Shown piece after piece: positions 8,344-17,195 of a stretch of 64,000 nucleotides of DNA. This DNA is from a bacterium. Lineage in GTDB: Bacteria; Armatimonadota; JACIXR01. The stretch spans positions 1 through 64,000 of the forward strand of contig JACIXR010000006.1 in the NCBI GenBank assembly GCA_014360495.1, given 5' to 3'. Within the stretch, counting starts at the first letter, position 1. The number at the start of each line of letters is the position of its first letter. Below the pieces are notes generated by a model. It ran no database searches, was not told where the DNA came from, and saw only the letters and a program-made list of their open reading frames with translations. The position numbers and the translations under genes are program-made.

Positions 8344-8829
8344 TTAAAAGGGTGGAGGAGGAGGTGTATCGTCTCCTCCACCGCCACCTCCTGAGCCTCC
8401 TCCGTCTGAGCTGCTGGAGGGAGTTGTGTATTGGAAGGTTAAAATGAGGGTTTCCTTCCCAAAGTTATCCGTTGCATAGACTTTAATTTCGTAAGTCCCA
8501 TCTTGTTGAAGGATGACATCGGCAACCCAAATATTTGTAGCGGAATTCAGGATTGGATTAAATTGTCCTGAAACTGGTCCGGAGAATTCGCCGCGCATAG
8601 AACTGATAGATGTGTTTTGGAGAGGGATGCAGGAATAGAGGAAAGTAAGGGTGCGGGAGGTGGGGTTCCAAACTTTATCCAAGACCTCAACCATATATCC
8701 GCTGGCTGGGTAGTTTATCCCACTGTCGGAGGAGGGGTTCGTTCCAGTGCCTGTAGTGAGGCTAACAGGTCCGCCACAGCCGGCGAGTATTAGGAATACC
8801 GATAAAAGGGCGATTTTTCCGATTTTCAT
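8344..8829 (-). CDS. Small lipoprotein of unknown function
   Basis: A 161-residue protein with a lipoprotein signal peptide: basic start, hydrophobic core, and lipobox ILAGC with Cys18 as the predicted lipidated residue. The mature part (about 40-140) looks like one Ig-like beta-sandwich, with KVWNPTSRTLTF and DGTYEIKVYATDNFGKE as in Ig-like or PKD-like extracellular domains. The tail is low complexity: serine, then a glycine run, then DDTPPPPPF. I do not recognise a specific family. The hisC gene starts 42 nt downstream in the same direction, so this may be the first gene of the aro transcript, though no functional link is evident. Its promoter predicts a leaderless message. Confidence 0.75.
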   Translation of the reverse strand: MKIGKIALLSVFLILAGCGGPVSLTTGTGTNPSSDSGINYPASGYMVEVLDKVWNPTSRTLTFLYSCIPLQNTSISSMRGEFSGPVSGQFNPILNSATNIWVADVILQQDGTYEIKVYATDNFGKETLILTFQYTTPSSSSDGGGSGGGGGGDDTPPPPPF

Positions 8830-8836
8830 ATTGAAA

Positions 8837-8865
8837 ATAATAAAAAGATGCTATGAAAAAGTCAA
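8837..8865 (-). promoter_or_regulatory. Promoter of lipoprotein gene (leaderless type)
   Basis: On the minus strand TTGACT (8865-8860), 17 nt and TATTAT (8842-8837) form a near-consensus sigma-70 promoter. The -10 box ends exactly 7 nt before the ATG at 8829, so transcription should begin at or next to the A of the start codon. No Shine-Dalgarno sequence fits in the gap. Confidence 0.75.
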
Positions 8866-8924
8866 CAATTTGTTTGATTCGCTGATGTATTTGAGCCTTT
8901 TAATACTTGGGCAGTTGCCCTTTT

Positions 8925-8964
8925 GTCATTGAGAGGCTTTCCAAAGGAAAGCTGTGGCAATCTC
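8925..8964. repeat. Dispersed GTCATTG...CAATCTC repeat
   Basis: GTCATTGAGAGG, a small hairpin (GCTTTCC AAA GGAAAGC) and GTGGCAATCTCT form one unit of an intergenic repeat family also present four to six times at 38.6-38.9 kb. The unit sits in the 361-nt gap 8830-9190, which otherwise shows only the lipoprotein promoter and an AT-rich palindrome near 9130. Short ORFs across it are repeat-derived and not supported as genes. Confidence 0.7.
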
Positions 8965-9127
8965 TTATTTAATGCCACGGGAACTCTCTATAGATTCTTG
9001 AACTATCTTGAACACGCAATATCCCTAAGCATCCTCAGTCCAAAAGGTTCTATCTTCTGTACCCCTATGGGAGAGAAGCTTTTAGGCGAAAACCAGTTTC
9101 GCTAAGTTTCGCCATCTCTTCATCTAT

Positions 9128-9140
9128 AATGATAATCATT
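9128..9140. promoter_or_regulatory. Fur-box-like palindrome
   Basis: AATGATAATCATT is a perfect 13-bp palindrome about an A. The extended site from 9127 matches 15 consecutive positions of the 19-bp enterobacterial Fur consensus. It lies between the end of the large leftward gene (9191) and the repeat at 8925, about 300 nt upstream of the lipoprotein, with no gene immediately downstream. It is probably a chance AT-rich palindrome unless an unannotated transcript starts here. Confidence 0.25.
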
Positions 9141-9190
9141 GATAATAATTATATATCACTGCACCGAATATAAATCTCAGAAAACGAGCC

Positions 9191-12100
9191 CTATTCTCCC
9201 CTTATATAATCTATTGAGAATCTGGCATCGGGAGCTCCGCCAGTTGGGTCTATGCGGATGGCGGTTATCCGTTTTCCTTTCCATAGAGGATGATTGCCAA
9301 CGTCTATCACATATTCGTGATACTTTCCATCCGATATTATGGGGAATTTCACCGTCTTGTCCTCGGCGAAATTGGGGGAATCCGCCGTCGCCCAATAAAG
9401 CTCCGCCCCTCCACCAGCCGTCGTCATCATTCTTATCCTAATCCTTGCGCAGCTATTTCCATCAATATCCATCCCAAACCTTACCATATATGGGTCGCCT
9501 CCCGTCGCAATACCCTCCAAGCATCCATTTCTAACCTCCAAATCCGCTATATCGTTCTGCGACCACCATCCCTCAAGAGATTCAGCGAATTCAAATTCTA
9601 ACCTCGTCCTGAGCTCTGGAAGAACGCTCACCTTTTTAACCTCTATCCCCTCCACCTTGACCTCCTGCCAGGAGTCGCTCGCCTTAAGGTTCACCCCCAC
9701 CAAGCCCATATTGGAATCATATTCAAAGCTCGCTTCTTTCCCATTCACTAGCACCCTCTGGGGCTTGCTGGCTCCCGCAATGACAACCCAGCCCGGCTCC
9801 CCACTGGGAAGCTTTATCTCAAAGGAGAGGTTCTTTCCTCTCAAAGATGCATCCCTGACCTTCCCCCTATAATTCACACGAAAATCGCCAATCTTAATCG
9901 TCTGAGGTTCGCTATCCCTATTCAATAGCTTGTAAACGCACTTCAAAATCAACATAGGAGAGAAGACCCATCCCGCCTTATCTCCCTTAATCGCCCCTAT
10001 GCTATCCGGCCAAAGGGCTATGTTCTCTCCCTCCTCGTCCTGCTGATACATAGCGCTGCGTGTTATCCCCTCTGCCACCTTTTTCCAGGGGAAGGATTGG
10101 TCGTAATCCCACAATTTAAGAAGGGCATAAGCGTAGCGCAGACCGTTCCATTGAACTGGTCTACCGAACCAGGAGACCTCATATAAGCTCGCTCCGAAAA
10201 CGGGAATGGAAGCGTATCTCATAAATGGAAACTTGGGCTCATTCCACACATAGATGAAAGGCAATCCCCTCCTCGCCCACTTTTTCGCTTCCTCCAAATA
10301 TTCCTTATTCCCAGTTGCCCTATAGCCCTCAATATAGGCATCAACAGCATCTGAGGCGGCGAGGACATCAGGAGTATGAACGGGCACTTCCCAAACCTGG
10401 GCAGCTCTCGGCACATTGAACCTTTTCATAAACTCCAAAGCCTTCAATCCTGCCTGCAAGAGCTTTTGGTCTCCGCTCATCCTCGCATAACGGAGGATTT
10501 GATAGGCATTGTAGGCGCAGGTGCCAACCTCAACCGCATTGTGGGGTCCCAATTGGCGATAATCATAACCCTCAAATACTCCCGTTCCCAAGCGGTTGGC
10601 GTAAAATCGCCAGGAGCCATCCTCCCACTGCTGATTGAGAAGGCTTATCGCTTGCATACCCATCCCTAGCACAGACCTTAATGGTTCATTGAAGGTGAAG
10701 CCGAGGTCATCCCCAGCTATATCAATGCGATATTTATTTCTCATAAAATCTATCATTTCCCAGCATTTCCTCTTTACATCCGCTGAAGGGGAAAGGAGAT
10801 AGCCTTGATAGAGGTCATAGAGGAAGGAAGAAGGACGACCTTTCCCAGAGAGGAGGGGACCGGCTCCCTTAGATGTCCACCACTGCTCCTCCTCGGGAAT
10901 CCAAAGGGATTTCAGATAGGCATTCATAGAAAACTCTATCTCCTTTAGATAATTCCCTCTCGGGATGGTCATAGGCTCGGGCACACCGAAGAGGGAAAAC
11001 CATTTATCCATCGCTGATAGGGCGTCTTTTGCCTCTCCGCTGGCGTAAATCCAAGCGGTGAGCTTCAGGCTTTTGCCCTTAGCGAGCTTATATGGCTTAT
11101 CCGCGAGGCGCTCGTTTTCCCTCACCCATTGAGGGACTGAGGGCAGAAACAATCCCATTATATGGGCGTTTCTCCCCTCAAACCAATCAGGAGAGGCGAA
11201 GACTGCGCTCGGTCTATCGTTTTCGCCATCCCATTTCTGATAAGCATCCCAGAGAACGGCTACCGAAAGCCCCTTGTTGTATATGCTCATAAGGGGAATT
11301 GTTATCTTATTTGGATGAGGAACATATCTAATCCTATCGGGATGATTTTCCGAGATGTCTAGACTGCTGGAGGAGCGTTCGCCGTCAACAAGCCATTCCA
11401 AGCCGGGGAAGAGCGCCTCTTCCTTCCCTTCCCCGAAGCTTCCCTCTCCCGCTAAAAGAAGGGGACCCTCAAATAGGAGAAGCTCCCTATCCTTATTGCA
11501 AGTGAGTGTGTAATCCGCCTTAAACACATCATTCCCTTTAGCCAAGGTGAGTTTGAGTTCAAATCGCCAGTTACCGCCGTCCTCATCCTTGAATTGTTTG
11601 GAGAAGAGAAGCTGGGCTTCGTTCTTTTGGCGCGAAATCTTTGGGGCGTTTGTATAAATCAGCATTTCTGTCTTTTTGCCTTTAAGGGAAAAGATGAGGC
11701 GGGCGAGATGAGGGATTCTCGCAAGGGATTTCCACTCATTGCCTTGTTTTACCCTTATCTCGGCTATACCATACCCGAAGGAGGAGCGGGGGAAAAGGAT
11801 GGCGAGCTTCTCGTTTGAGAGAATTGCGACTCCATCTTTCACAATCGCATTAGCCTGAGGAAAGGAAGGAGTGTAAGCGGGAAAAGAAGCGCCAATCAAC
11901 AAGCTTCCTTTGAACTCCCTTTTTTCTCCCTGCAGAGATAGCTCTACTTTCGCTTCTTCCTTTATGCTCTCCCTCAAAGCCTTCACCTGCCAGGAGAGCC
12001 TCGCCGAGCTTTGGGGTGGGAGGGAATCTATCCTCTTCTGCTGGGCATCGAGGAGGTTAAGGTTTTTGGAAAGGGAGATGCTGGAGGATATGTCCTTGGC

Positions 12101-13084
12101 GATTGCGGTTCCCGCGTTTCTTAGAATGAGGTAGATACCGCCGTTTTGACCGGGAGAGAGGATTGATCGCCCCAATTGAAGCTCCGCCTTGATGGAGGGC
12201 GCGAGCTTTAGCTCGGCATCCGCTTCCCAACCCATCTTGGATTTAGCGGACAGCCTTATCACATCTTCCCTATCCCTTATCCCTGAAACCTTCCAGCTAA
12301 CCTCGGTGGGAAATTCCTTGATTCCGACCGATTTGACCTCTTGAGTGAGGGAGTCGGTAGTGGAGAGATAGGAGGGAAGCTCAAGGGAGACGGTCAAGTC
12401 GCCGATTTCATCACCTATGTTCTGCAGTTCCGCCTTGACGAGGCATTCCCTGCCTTCTTTTCCCTTTATCTCCTCAATATAGAGCTTCTTTATAGCGGGC
12501 ACAGCCCCCGCCTTCTCCATATATTCCACATCGTCTATCAACCAAGCTCCTCTCCCTCCGTAAATGCGGGGAGCGAGCATGACCCATTTCACTTTCGGCT
12601 TGCCGGAGAAATCGTATGTGACAACAGCTTTATGCCATTTACCATCCCCTATATGGCTTTGGGGGACTATGTAGGATTGACGAGGTAGTCCCGTATCTTC
12701 CAAGGGCTTAGCGGACATAGGGATGACGAAGAAGGCGAGCTTGGCATCCTTATCGGCTGATAGCGCCTTATACCAGAAGGAGATAGCCCCCTTCAATTCA
12801 GAAAGCATGCTGCCCTGTTCCCCGCTGAAGGGCTTCCAGGCGCGATTCAACCCCGTTTCCTCGCTTGGGACTTCCTTAATCCTGTGAAGTAGGAGGGAAT
12901 ATTTGCCCGAGTGAGCGTCAGTGGAAACCCCTATCTCGCTCGTTGGTGGACCGCCCACGGGTTCCCAATGCTGGGGAAAACCCTGAGGATTAAGCTCCTC
13001 AAATCCTCCGTTAGTTATCGGGTTCCCCTTGCTAAATCCAGAGAAAAGAATTATGATGAGCAAAACGAGCAAGCTAAATCTCAT
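9191..13084 (-). CDS. Large secreted multidomain carbohydrate-active-type protein
   Basis: A 1297-residue exported protein with signal peptide MRFSLLVLLIIILFSGFSKG and a clear ribosome site (AAGGAGG). Domains by eye, positions approximate: residues 20-195, a carbohydrate-binding-like jelly roll (ITNGGFEELN...GFPQHW, ending WLIDDVEY); 200-400, two Ig-like repeats of the NEW3/CARDB kind (LQNIGDEIGDLTVSL, LRNAGTAIAKDI); 400-710, a long beta-rich region; 720-1080, an alpha/alpha toroid with tandem helical hairpins (NAYQILRYARMSGDQKLL, YIEGYRATGNKEYLEEA); 1190-1297, a terminal beta-sandwich (SLEGWWSQND...FSIDYIRGE). The arrangement resembles polysaccharide lyases or glycosidases with a supersandwich plus toroid core, but I recognise no named family or catalytic residues. 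It is monocistronic and divergent from the HD-GYP gene. Confidence 0.8.
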   Translation of the reverse strand: MRFSLLVLLIIILFSGFSKGNPITNGGFEELNPQGFPQHWEPVGGPPTSEIGVSTDAHSGKYSLLLHRIKEVPSEETGLNRAWKPFSGEQGSMLSELKGAISFWYKALSADKDAKLAFFVIPMSAKPLEDTGLPRQSYIVPQSHIGDGKWHKAVVTYDFSGKPKVKWVMLAPRIYGGRGAWLIDDVEYMEKAGAVPAIKKLYIEEIKGKEGRECLVKAELQNIGDEIGDLTVSLELPSYLSTTDSLTQEVKSVGIKEFPTEVSWKVSGIRDREDVIRLSAKSKMGWEADAELKLAPSIKAELQLGRSILSPGQNGGIYLILRNAGTAIAKDISSSISLSKNLNLLDAQQKRIDSLPPQSSARLSWQVKALRESIKEEAKVELSLQGEKREFKGSLLIGASFPAYTPSFPQANAIVKDGVAILSNEKLAILFPRSSFGYGIAEIRVKQGNEWKSLARIPHLARLIFSLKGKKTEMLIYTNAPKISRQKNEAQLLFSKQFKDEDGGNWRFELKLTLAKGNDVFKADYTLTCNKDRELLLFEGPLLLAGEGSFGEGKEEALFPGLEWLVDGERSSSSLDISENHPDRIRYVPHPNKITIPLMSIYNKGLSVAVLWDAYQKWDGENDRPSAVFASPDWFEGRNAHIMGLFLPSVPQWVRENERLADKPYKLAKGKSLKLTAWIYASGEAKDALSAMDKWFSLFGVPEPMTIPRGNYLKEIEFSMNAYLKSLWIPEEEQWWTSKGAGPLLSGKGRPSSFLYDLYQGYLLSPSADVKRKCWEMIDFMRNKYRIDIAGDDLGFTFNEPLRSVLGMGMQAISLLNQQWEDGSWRFYANRLGTGVFEGYDYRQLGPHNAVEVGTCAYNAYQILRYARMSGDQKLLQAGLKALEFMKRFNVPRAAQVWEVPVHTPDVLAASDAVDAYIEGYRATGNKEYLEEAKKWARRGLPFIYVWNEPKFPFMRYASIPVFGASLYEVSWFGRPVQWNGLRYAYALLKLWDYDQSFPWKKVAEGITRSAMYQQDEEGENIALWPDSIGAIKGDKAGWVFSPMLILKCVYKLLNRDSEPQTIKIGDFRVNYRGKVRDASLRGKNLSFEIKLPSGEPGWVVIAGASKPQRVLVNGKEASFEYDSNMGLVGVNLKASDSWQEVKVEGIEVKKVSVLPELRTRLEFEFAESLEGWWSQNDIADLEVRNGCLEGIATGGDPYMVRFGMDIDGNSCARIRIRMMTTAGGGAELYWATADSPNFAEDKTVKFPIISDGKYHEYVIDVGNHPLWKGKRITAIRIDPTGGAPDARFSIDYIRGE

Positions 13085-13290
13085 AGGGCAGACCTCCTTT
13101 ATCTTTATTATGGAGGAAATAATTCCTTAGAGCAAGGAGTAAAATGTTAGAATAAGCTTGAATATATCGTTTAAGAAGCGGTAATTTAAAGAAATACAGT
13201 GGTTGTAGTGAAAAAAAATAGACAAAAGAAACTTAGTTTATTAAATTTTGATTAATTAATAGTTTAAAATATCAGGCAGGAGGTTTCCTA

Positions 13291-14613
13291 ATGGAGCAGC
13301 AGAAGATTTCTCCTACCGAAGTGTTTGTTGCTCTCTCAACAGTCCTTGACCTTGCTCACCCAGAGCTCTCAAATCACCACAAGGTCTGCGCCTACATATC
13401 CCTTAAAATAGCCGAGGAGATGGAGTTGGAGGAGGAGCTGAGGAGAAACCTGTTTTTCTCCGCCCTCGTTCACGACATCGGTATCCTCTCTCTAAGGGAA
13501 AGCATAGAAGTTCATCAAATTGAGGCAACTGACCCCCACCGCCACGCCTATATCGGCTATTGTCTCCTGCGTAATAACTCCTTCTTCACAAAAGTGGTTC
13601 CTCAAGCGGGAAACATCTTGCTTTACCATCACGCTCCCTGGCGAGAAATGGAGAATGCTTCTGTTCGCACCAACCTTTTAGAGGCGGTCATAAAAACGAC
13701 GGAAGAGGAGATATCCATCGCAAGCTATATTTTAAGCCTTGCGGATAAGGTTTCCATCCTCATTAAACCCGACAAGTTCATTCTTCATCAGGCTGGGGAT
13801 ATTCGCCGAACGATAGAGGGATTGGCTTTGAAGCTTTTACCTGAAAATGTCATTGAGGCGTTCATTTCTGTATCAAGCAAGGAAAGCTTCTGGCTTGAGC
13901 TTGTCTCTCCCTATTTGGATTCACTCCTTTTTGAAAAAGCTAATTTCCCCTCCATCCCCTTGGATTGGGAGGAAGAGCTTTCAATAGCTTACCTTATCTG
14001 TGATATAACCGACTTTAAGAGCCCTTTCACTTCCGTTCATTCTTTCAGCGTGGGTGAGTTAGCTGAGAGGATAGCGAGCTTCTGCGGTTTCTCAAAAGAA
14101 GAGCTCAAAATGATTAAAATGGCAGGCTATATGCACGATTTGGGGAAGCTTGCCGTTCCCACTGAGGTTTTAGAGAAGAACGGAAGGCTAACGCCGGAGG
14201 AATTTGAGGTCGTGAAGGCGCATCCTTTCTATACCTATATGGTGTTATCTCGTGTAAAGGGATGGGAGAAGATAAGAGATTGGGCTTCCTTCCATCACGA
14301 GCATCTTGATGGAACGGGCTATCCCTTCCATTTAAAAGAGGAGGATTTGGATTTAGGTTCCAGAATTATGGCGGTAGCTGATGTTTTTTCCGCATTGAGG
14401 GAGTATCGTCCCTATCGGGGCGTTATGGGGAAGGAGGATGTGATTGGGATTTTGAAAAAGCTCGTGGAGGATAGGGCGCTTGATGGAGAACTAGTATCTA
14501 TCGTGGAGGAGAGATACGATGAATTAGATACTGCCTTCCTCCAAGCCCAATTCTCTATGCTCAATCACTATCAGCGTTTTTGGCAGTCTCTCGCCCATAT
14601 ATCCCTTCCCTGA
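13291..14613 (+). CDS. Tandem HD / HD-GYP domain protein
   Basis: A 440-residue cytosolic protein with no sensor or receiver domain in front. An N-terminal HD-type region (residues ~10-190) keeps HKVCAYIS, ALVHDIG and a second metal-like LLYHHAPW. The C-terminal region (~230-430) is a full HD-GYP domain with HSFSVGELAERIA, YMHDLGKLAVP, HPFYTYMVL, HHEHLDGTGYP and ADVFSALREYRPYR. HD-GYP proteins hydrolyse cyclic di-GMP or related dinucleotides, using the HD residues as metal ligands. The tandem layout resembles two-domain phosphohydrolases in Thermotoga-like and Planctomycete genomes. Start: ATG after CAGGAGG. It is divergent from the large secreted protein and converges on the small zinc-ribbon ORF, overlapping it by about 50 nt. 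Confidence 0.9.
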   Translation: MEQQKISPTEVFVALSTVLDLAHPELSNHHKVCAYISLKIAEEMELEEELRRNLFFSALVHDIGILSLRESIEVHQIEATDPHRHAYIGYCLLRNNSFFTKVVPQAGNILLYHHAPWREMENASVRTNLLEAVIKTTEEEISIASYILSLADKVSILIKPDKFILHQAGDIRRTIEGLALKLLPENVIEAFISVSSKESFWLELVSPYLDSLLFEKANFPSIPLDWEEELSIAYLICDITDFKSPFTSVHSFSVGELAERIASFCGFSKEELKMIKMAGYMHDLGKLAVPTEVLEKNGRLTPEEFEVVKAHPFYTYMVLSRVKGWEKIRDWASFHHEHLDGTGYPFHLKEEDLDLGSRIMAVADVFSALREYRPYRGVMGKEDVIGILKKLVEDRALDGELVSIVEERYDELDTAFLQAQFSMLNHYQRFWQSLAHISLP

Positions 14614-14743
14614 GAATTTCCTCCGTCCAGTAAAGGGAGACGATGCCAGCACAGGCTCCGCAGAGAGCTATCGTTTCCTCTTCAAATAGGAAGAGGGATT
14701 CTCCACAAAGGGGGCAGATAATGAGCTCTCCATTCCCATCTAT
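14561..14743 (-). CDS. Small zinc-ribbon ORF with non-ATG start
   Basis: Directly after the iscU stop the minus strand reads TGA TGA ATA and then 59 further sense codons in the same frame, ending in TGA at 14563-14561. The predicted peptide carries two CxxC knuckles about 23 residues apart, ICPLCGE and LCGACAG, as in a zinc ribbon, followed by a Trp- and charge-rich tail. There is no ATG, GTG or TTG; an ATA at 14743 lies just behind GGAAGGTGATGA, and an ATT is eight codons on. It could be a real small gene of the isc operon with a rare start codon, or a decayed extension. The last ~50 nt lie antisense to the HD-GYP gene. No homologue is recognised. Confidence 0.4.
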   Translation of the reverse strand: MDGNGELIICPLCGESLFLFEEETIALCGACAGIVSLYWTEEILREGIYGRETAKNADSD

Positions 14744-14746
14744 TCA

Positions 14747-15124
14747 TCACCTTCCTTTCTTTCTCTTGTAATCCTCTATCGCTGCTCTTATTCCTTCTTC
14801 AGCCAAAAGGGAGCAGTGATATTTTATCGCGGGTAAGCCGCCCAAGGCTTCCGCCACTGTCCTGTTCGTTATCTTCAAGGCTTCCTCTATATCCTTCCCC
14901 TTCACGAGCTCGGTAACCATTGAGGAAGTGGCTATGGCAGCCGCACAACCGAAAGTTTGAAACTTGCAATCTTCTATTTTGTTAGCCTTCACCTTAATAT
15001 AAATCACCATTATATCGCCGCACATAGGATTGCCAACTTTTCCCACTCCATCAGCATTCTCAATCTTTCCTACATTTTTGGGATTGCGAAAATGCTCCAT
15101 AACCTTCTCGCTATATTCCAACAT
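14747..15124 (-). CDS. iscU: Fe-S cluster assembly scaffold IscU/NifU N-terminal type
   Basis: A 125-residue scaffold on which Fe-S clusters are assembled from sulfur supplied by IscS and then passed to target proteins. It starts MLEYSEKVMEHFRNPKNVG, as the family does, and keeps all three ligand cysteines: GNPMCGD, FGCAAAIA with the following SSM, and KYHCSLLAEE. The Asp after the first Cys is present. It is the last full gene of rrf2-iscS-nadA-iscU and starts 11 nt after the nadA stop. Its natural partners here are the upstream cysteine desulfurase and NadA, itself a 4Fe-4S enzyme. Two tandem TGA codons end it, followed by the zinc-ribbon ORF. Confidence 0.95.
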   Translation of the reverse strand: MLEYSEKVMEHFRNPKNVGKIENADGVGKVGNPMCGDIMVIYIKVKANKIEDCKFQTFGCAAAIATSSMVTELVKGKDIEEALKITNRTVAEALGGLPAIKYHCSLLAEEGIRAAIEDYKRKKGR

Positions 15125-15135
15125 ATCTAATCACC

Positions 15136-16035
15136 TCAAACATACTCTAACATCTTCTCAAGGGATTTTCTCGCCCGAGATATTATTTCCTCGGGGAGCT
15201 CTATCTTATATCTTTCATAGAGGAGGGAAAAATATACATCCTCTAAAGTCGTCAGCTTCATATTTCTACACATCAATGCCCTGGGGACGAGGAACTCTTT
15301 TGTGGGGTTCTCCTTCTTCAATCTATGCAATAAGCCTACTTCAGTGCATATTATAAATCTTTTAGCCCTGCTTTCCCTGGCATATCTAAGCATTCCAGAG
15401 GTTGAGAGGACGGCATCAGCGAGGTCCAAGACCTCAGGGTCGCATTCGGGATGGGCGAGAACGAGCGCATCGGGATATTTCTTCTTCGCTTCCCTAACCT
15501 CTTCCGCCTTTATCCTCTTATGCACATAACAGAAGCCTTCCCAAGGATGGATTTTCTTGCCATCCGAAAAGCGAGCGCTCCAAAGGGCGAGGTTCTTATC
15601 GGGAACGAAGAAGATCTCCTCCCCCTCTATATTCCTCACTACCTGCAAAGCATTCGCCGATGTGCAACAGACATCTGCTTCCGCCTTCACATCAGCATTT
15701 GTGTTGACATAAGCAACAACCTTCGCCCTTGGATGAATTCTCCTCCATGCCCTTATATCCTCAGCGCTAACCATCTCCGCCATCGGGCAGATTGCATCGG
15801 AACGGGGCAAAAGGACAACCTTTTGAGGTGAGAGAATCTTCGCCGTCTCAGCCATAAATTTCACGCCGCAAAAGACCACAATTTTATTTTCCATCTGAGC
15901 AACCTTCCTTGATAGTTCCAAGCTATCACCAACGAAATCAGCTATATCCTGCACCTCTGGCAATTGATAATTGTGCGCTACTATAAGAGCGTTTTTCTCT
16001 TCCTTAAGTTTCAATATCTTTTCTCTAAGCTCCAT
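15136..16035 (-). CDS. nadA: Quinolinate synthase
   Basis: A 299-residue 4Fe-4S enzyme that condenses iminoaspartate with dihydroxyacetone phosphate to quinolinate in NAD synthesis. Family marks are LIVAHNYQLPEVQDIADFVGDSL, split as AHNYQLPEVQ and DIADFVGDS, then FCGVKFMAETA (first cluster Cys), CCTSANA (second), AHPECDPEV, and RALMCRNMKLTTLEDV (third Cys near the end). I take the ATG at 16035; a TTG 15 nt upstream would add five residues and overlap iscS. The gene lies inside the iscS-iscU operon, consistent with its need for cluster assembly. nadB and nadC are not in the window. Confidence 0.95.
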   Translation of the reverse strand: MELREKILKLKEEKNALIVAHNYQLPEVQDIADFVGDSLELSRKVAQMENKIVVFCGVKFMAETAKILSPQKVVLLPRSDAICPMAEMVSAEDIRAWRRIHPRAKVVAYVNTNADVKAEADVCCTSANALQVVRNIEGEEIFFVPDKNLALWSARFSDGKKIHPWEGFCYVHKRIKAEEVREAKKKYPDALVLAHPECDPEVLDLADAVLSTSGMLRYARESRAKRFIICTEVGLLHRLKKENPTKEFLVPRALMCRNMKLTTLEDVYFSLLYERYKIELPEEIISRARKSLEKMLEYV

Positions 16036-16040
16036 ATTCC

Positions 16041-17192
16041 TCACTCCCAAAAGGGGGATATTTTCCTCAATTCCTCAACTATGGAGGGAAATACCTTGCT
16101 CACCCTCTTCACATCTTCTTCTTTATTGAATTTCCCCAAGCTGAAACGAAGGGAGCCATGGGCTACCTCGGGAGGAACGCCCATAGCGAGGAGAACATGG
16201 GAAGGCTCTAAAGAACCTGAAGTGCAAGCCGAACCCGAAGAGGCGTAGATTCCCTCCCTATCAAGGTTTATAAGCATTGATTCCCCCTCAACATATTTAA
16301 CGCAAATGGAGAGGGTGTTGTAGAGCCTATTTTGAGGGTGTCCATTCAATACAACCTCGGGAATCCTTTCCAATAGCCTTCTCTCAAGCTCATCTCTCAA
16401 AGCCCTCACCCTTTTTCCCTCCTCCGTCATCTCCTCCTGGGCTATCTCCGCAGCCTTCCCCAAGCCGACTATCCCTGCTACATTCTCCGTTCCCCCTCTT
16501 CTTCCCCTCTCCTGCTCGCCTCCCTGAATGATGGGAGATATCTTCACTCCTTTCCTCACATATAAAGCTCCCACTCCCTTCGGTCCGTAAAATTTGTGGG
16601 CTGAGAGGGAGAGGAGGTCAATCCCCAACTCTTTAACATCTATGGGAATCTTCCCCACCGCCTGAACGGCATCTGTATGGAAATAAACTCCGTGCCTCTT
16701 TGCTATCTCCCCTATCTTTTTTATCGGCTGTATCGTTCCCACCTCATTGTTGGCAAACATAATGGAAATTAAAATCGTTTGGGGAGTGATGCTTTTCTCC
16801 AAAGCATCCAAATCTACCACTCCATAACGGTCAACGGGAAGATAAGCTATCTGAAAGCCCTGCTTTTCAAGGAACTTACAAGTGTTTAGGACGGCGTGAT
16901 GTTCTATCTGCGAGGTTATTATATGTTTCCCTTTATCTTGATACGCGTAAGCTATTCCTTTTATCGCAAAGTTGTCCGATTCTGTTCCACCTGAAGTAAA
17001 GATTATCTCGTTTGGGTTGGCGTTGAGGAGCTTTGCGAGCTTTTCCCTTGCCTCCTCAACCGCTTTCCTCGCCCTTTGAGCTAGGGAGTAGATGGAGGAA
17101 GGATTGCCGAACTCCTCCTTGAGATAAGGAAGCATAGCGGAAAGAACCCTTTCGTCTATGGGGGTTGTAGCATTGTAATCCATATAAATCAT
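16041..17192 (-). CDS. iscS: Cysteine desulfurase (IscS/NifS)
   Basis: A 383-residue pyridoxal-phosphate enzyme that removes sulfur from cysteine for Fe-S assembly and tRNA thiolation. It begins MIYMDYNATTP, has TSGGTESDNFAIKG, SAHKFYGPKGVG (the Schiff-base Lys) and the catalytic persulfide loop SSGSACTSGSLEPSHVL. The active-site Cys sits in the longer-loop arrangement typical of IscS/NifS rather than SufS. It follows the rrf2 regulator by 3 nt and is followed by nadA with no intervening gene, so all four genes likely share the promoter in front of rrf2. Confidence 0.95.
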   Translation of the reverse strand: MIYMDYNATTPIDERVLSAMLPYLKEEFGNPSSIYSLAQRARKAVEEAREKLAKLLNANPNEIIFTSGGTESDNFAIKGIAYAYQDKGKHIITSQIEHHAVLNTCKFLEKQGFQIAYLPVDRYGVVDLDALEKSITPQTILISIMFANNEVGTIQPIKKIGEIAKRHGVYFHTDAVQAVGKIPIDVKELGIDLLSLSAHKFYGPKGVGALYVRKGVKISPIIQGGEQERGRRGGTENVAGIVGLGKAAEIAQEEMTEEGKRVRALRDELERRLLERIPEVVLNGHPQNRLYNTLSICVKYVEGESMLINLDREGIYASSGSACTSGSLEPSHVLLAMGVPPEVAHGSLRFSLGKFNKEEDVKRVSKVFPSIVEELRKISPFWE

Positions 17193-17195
17193 TTT

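Noticed and set aside
8923-9105. 60-codon rightward ORF
   Set aside because: It starts in the dispersed repeat, has no ribosome site and resembles no protein.
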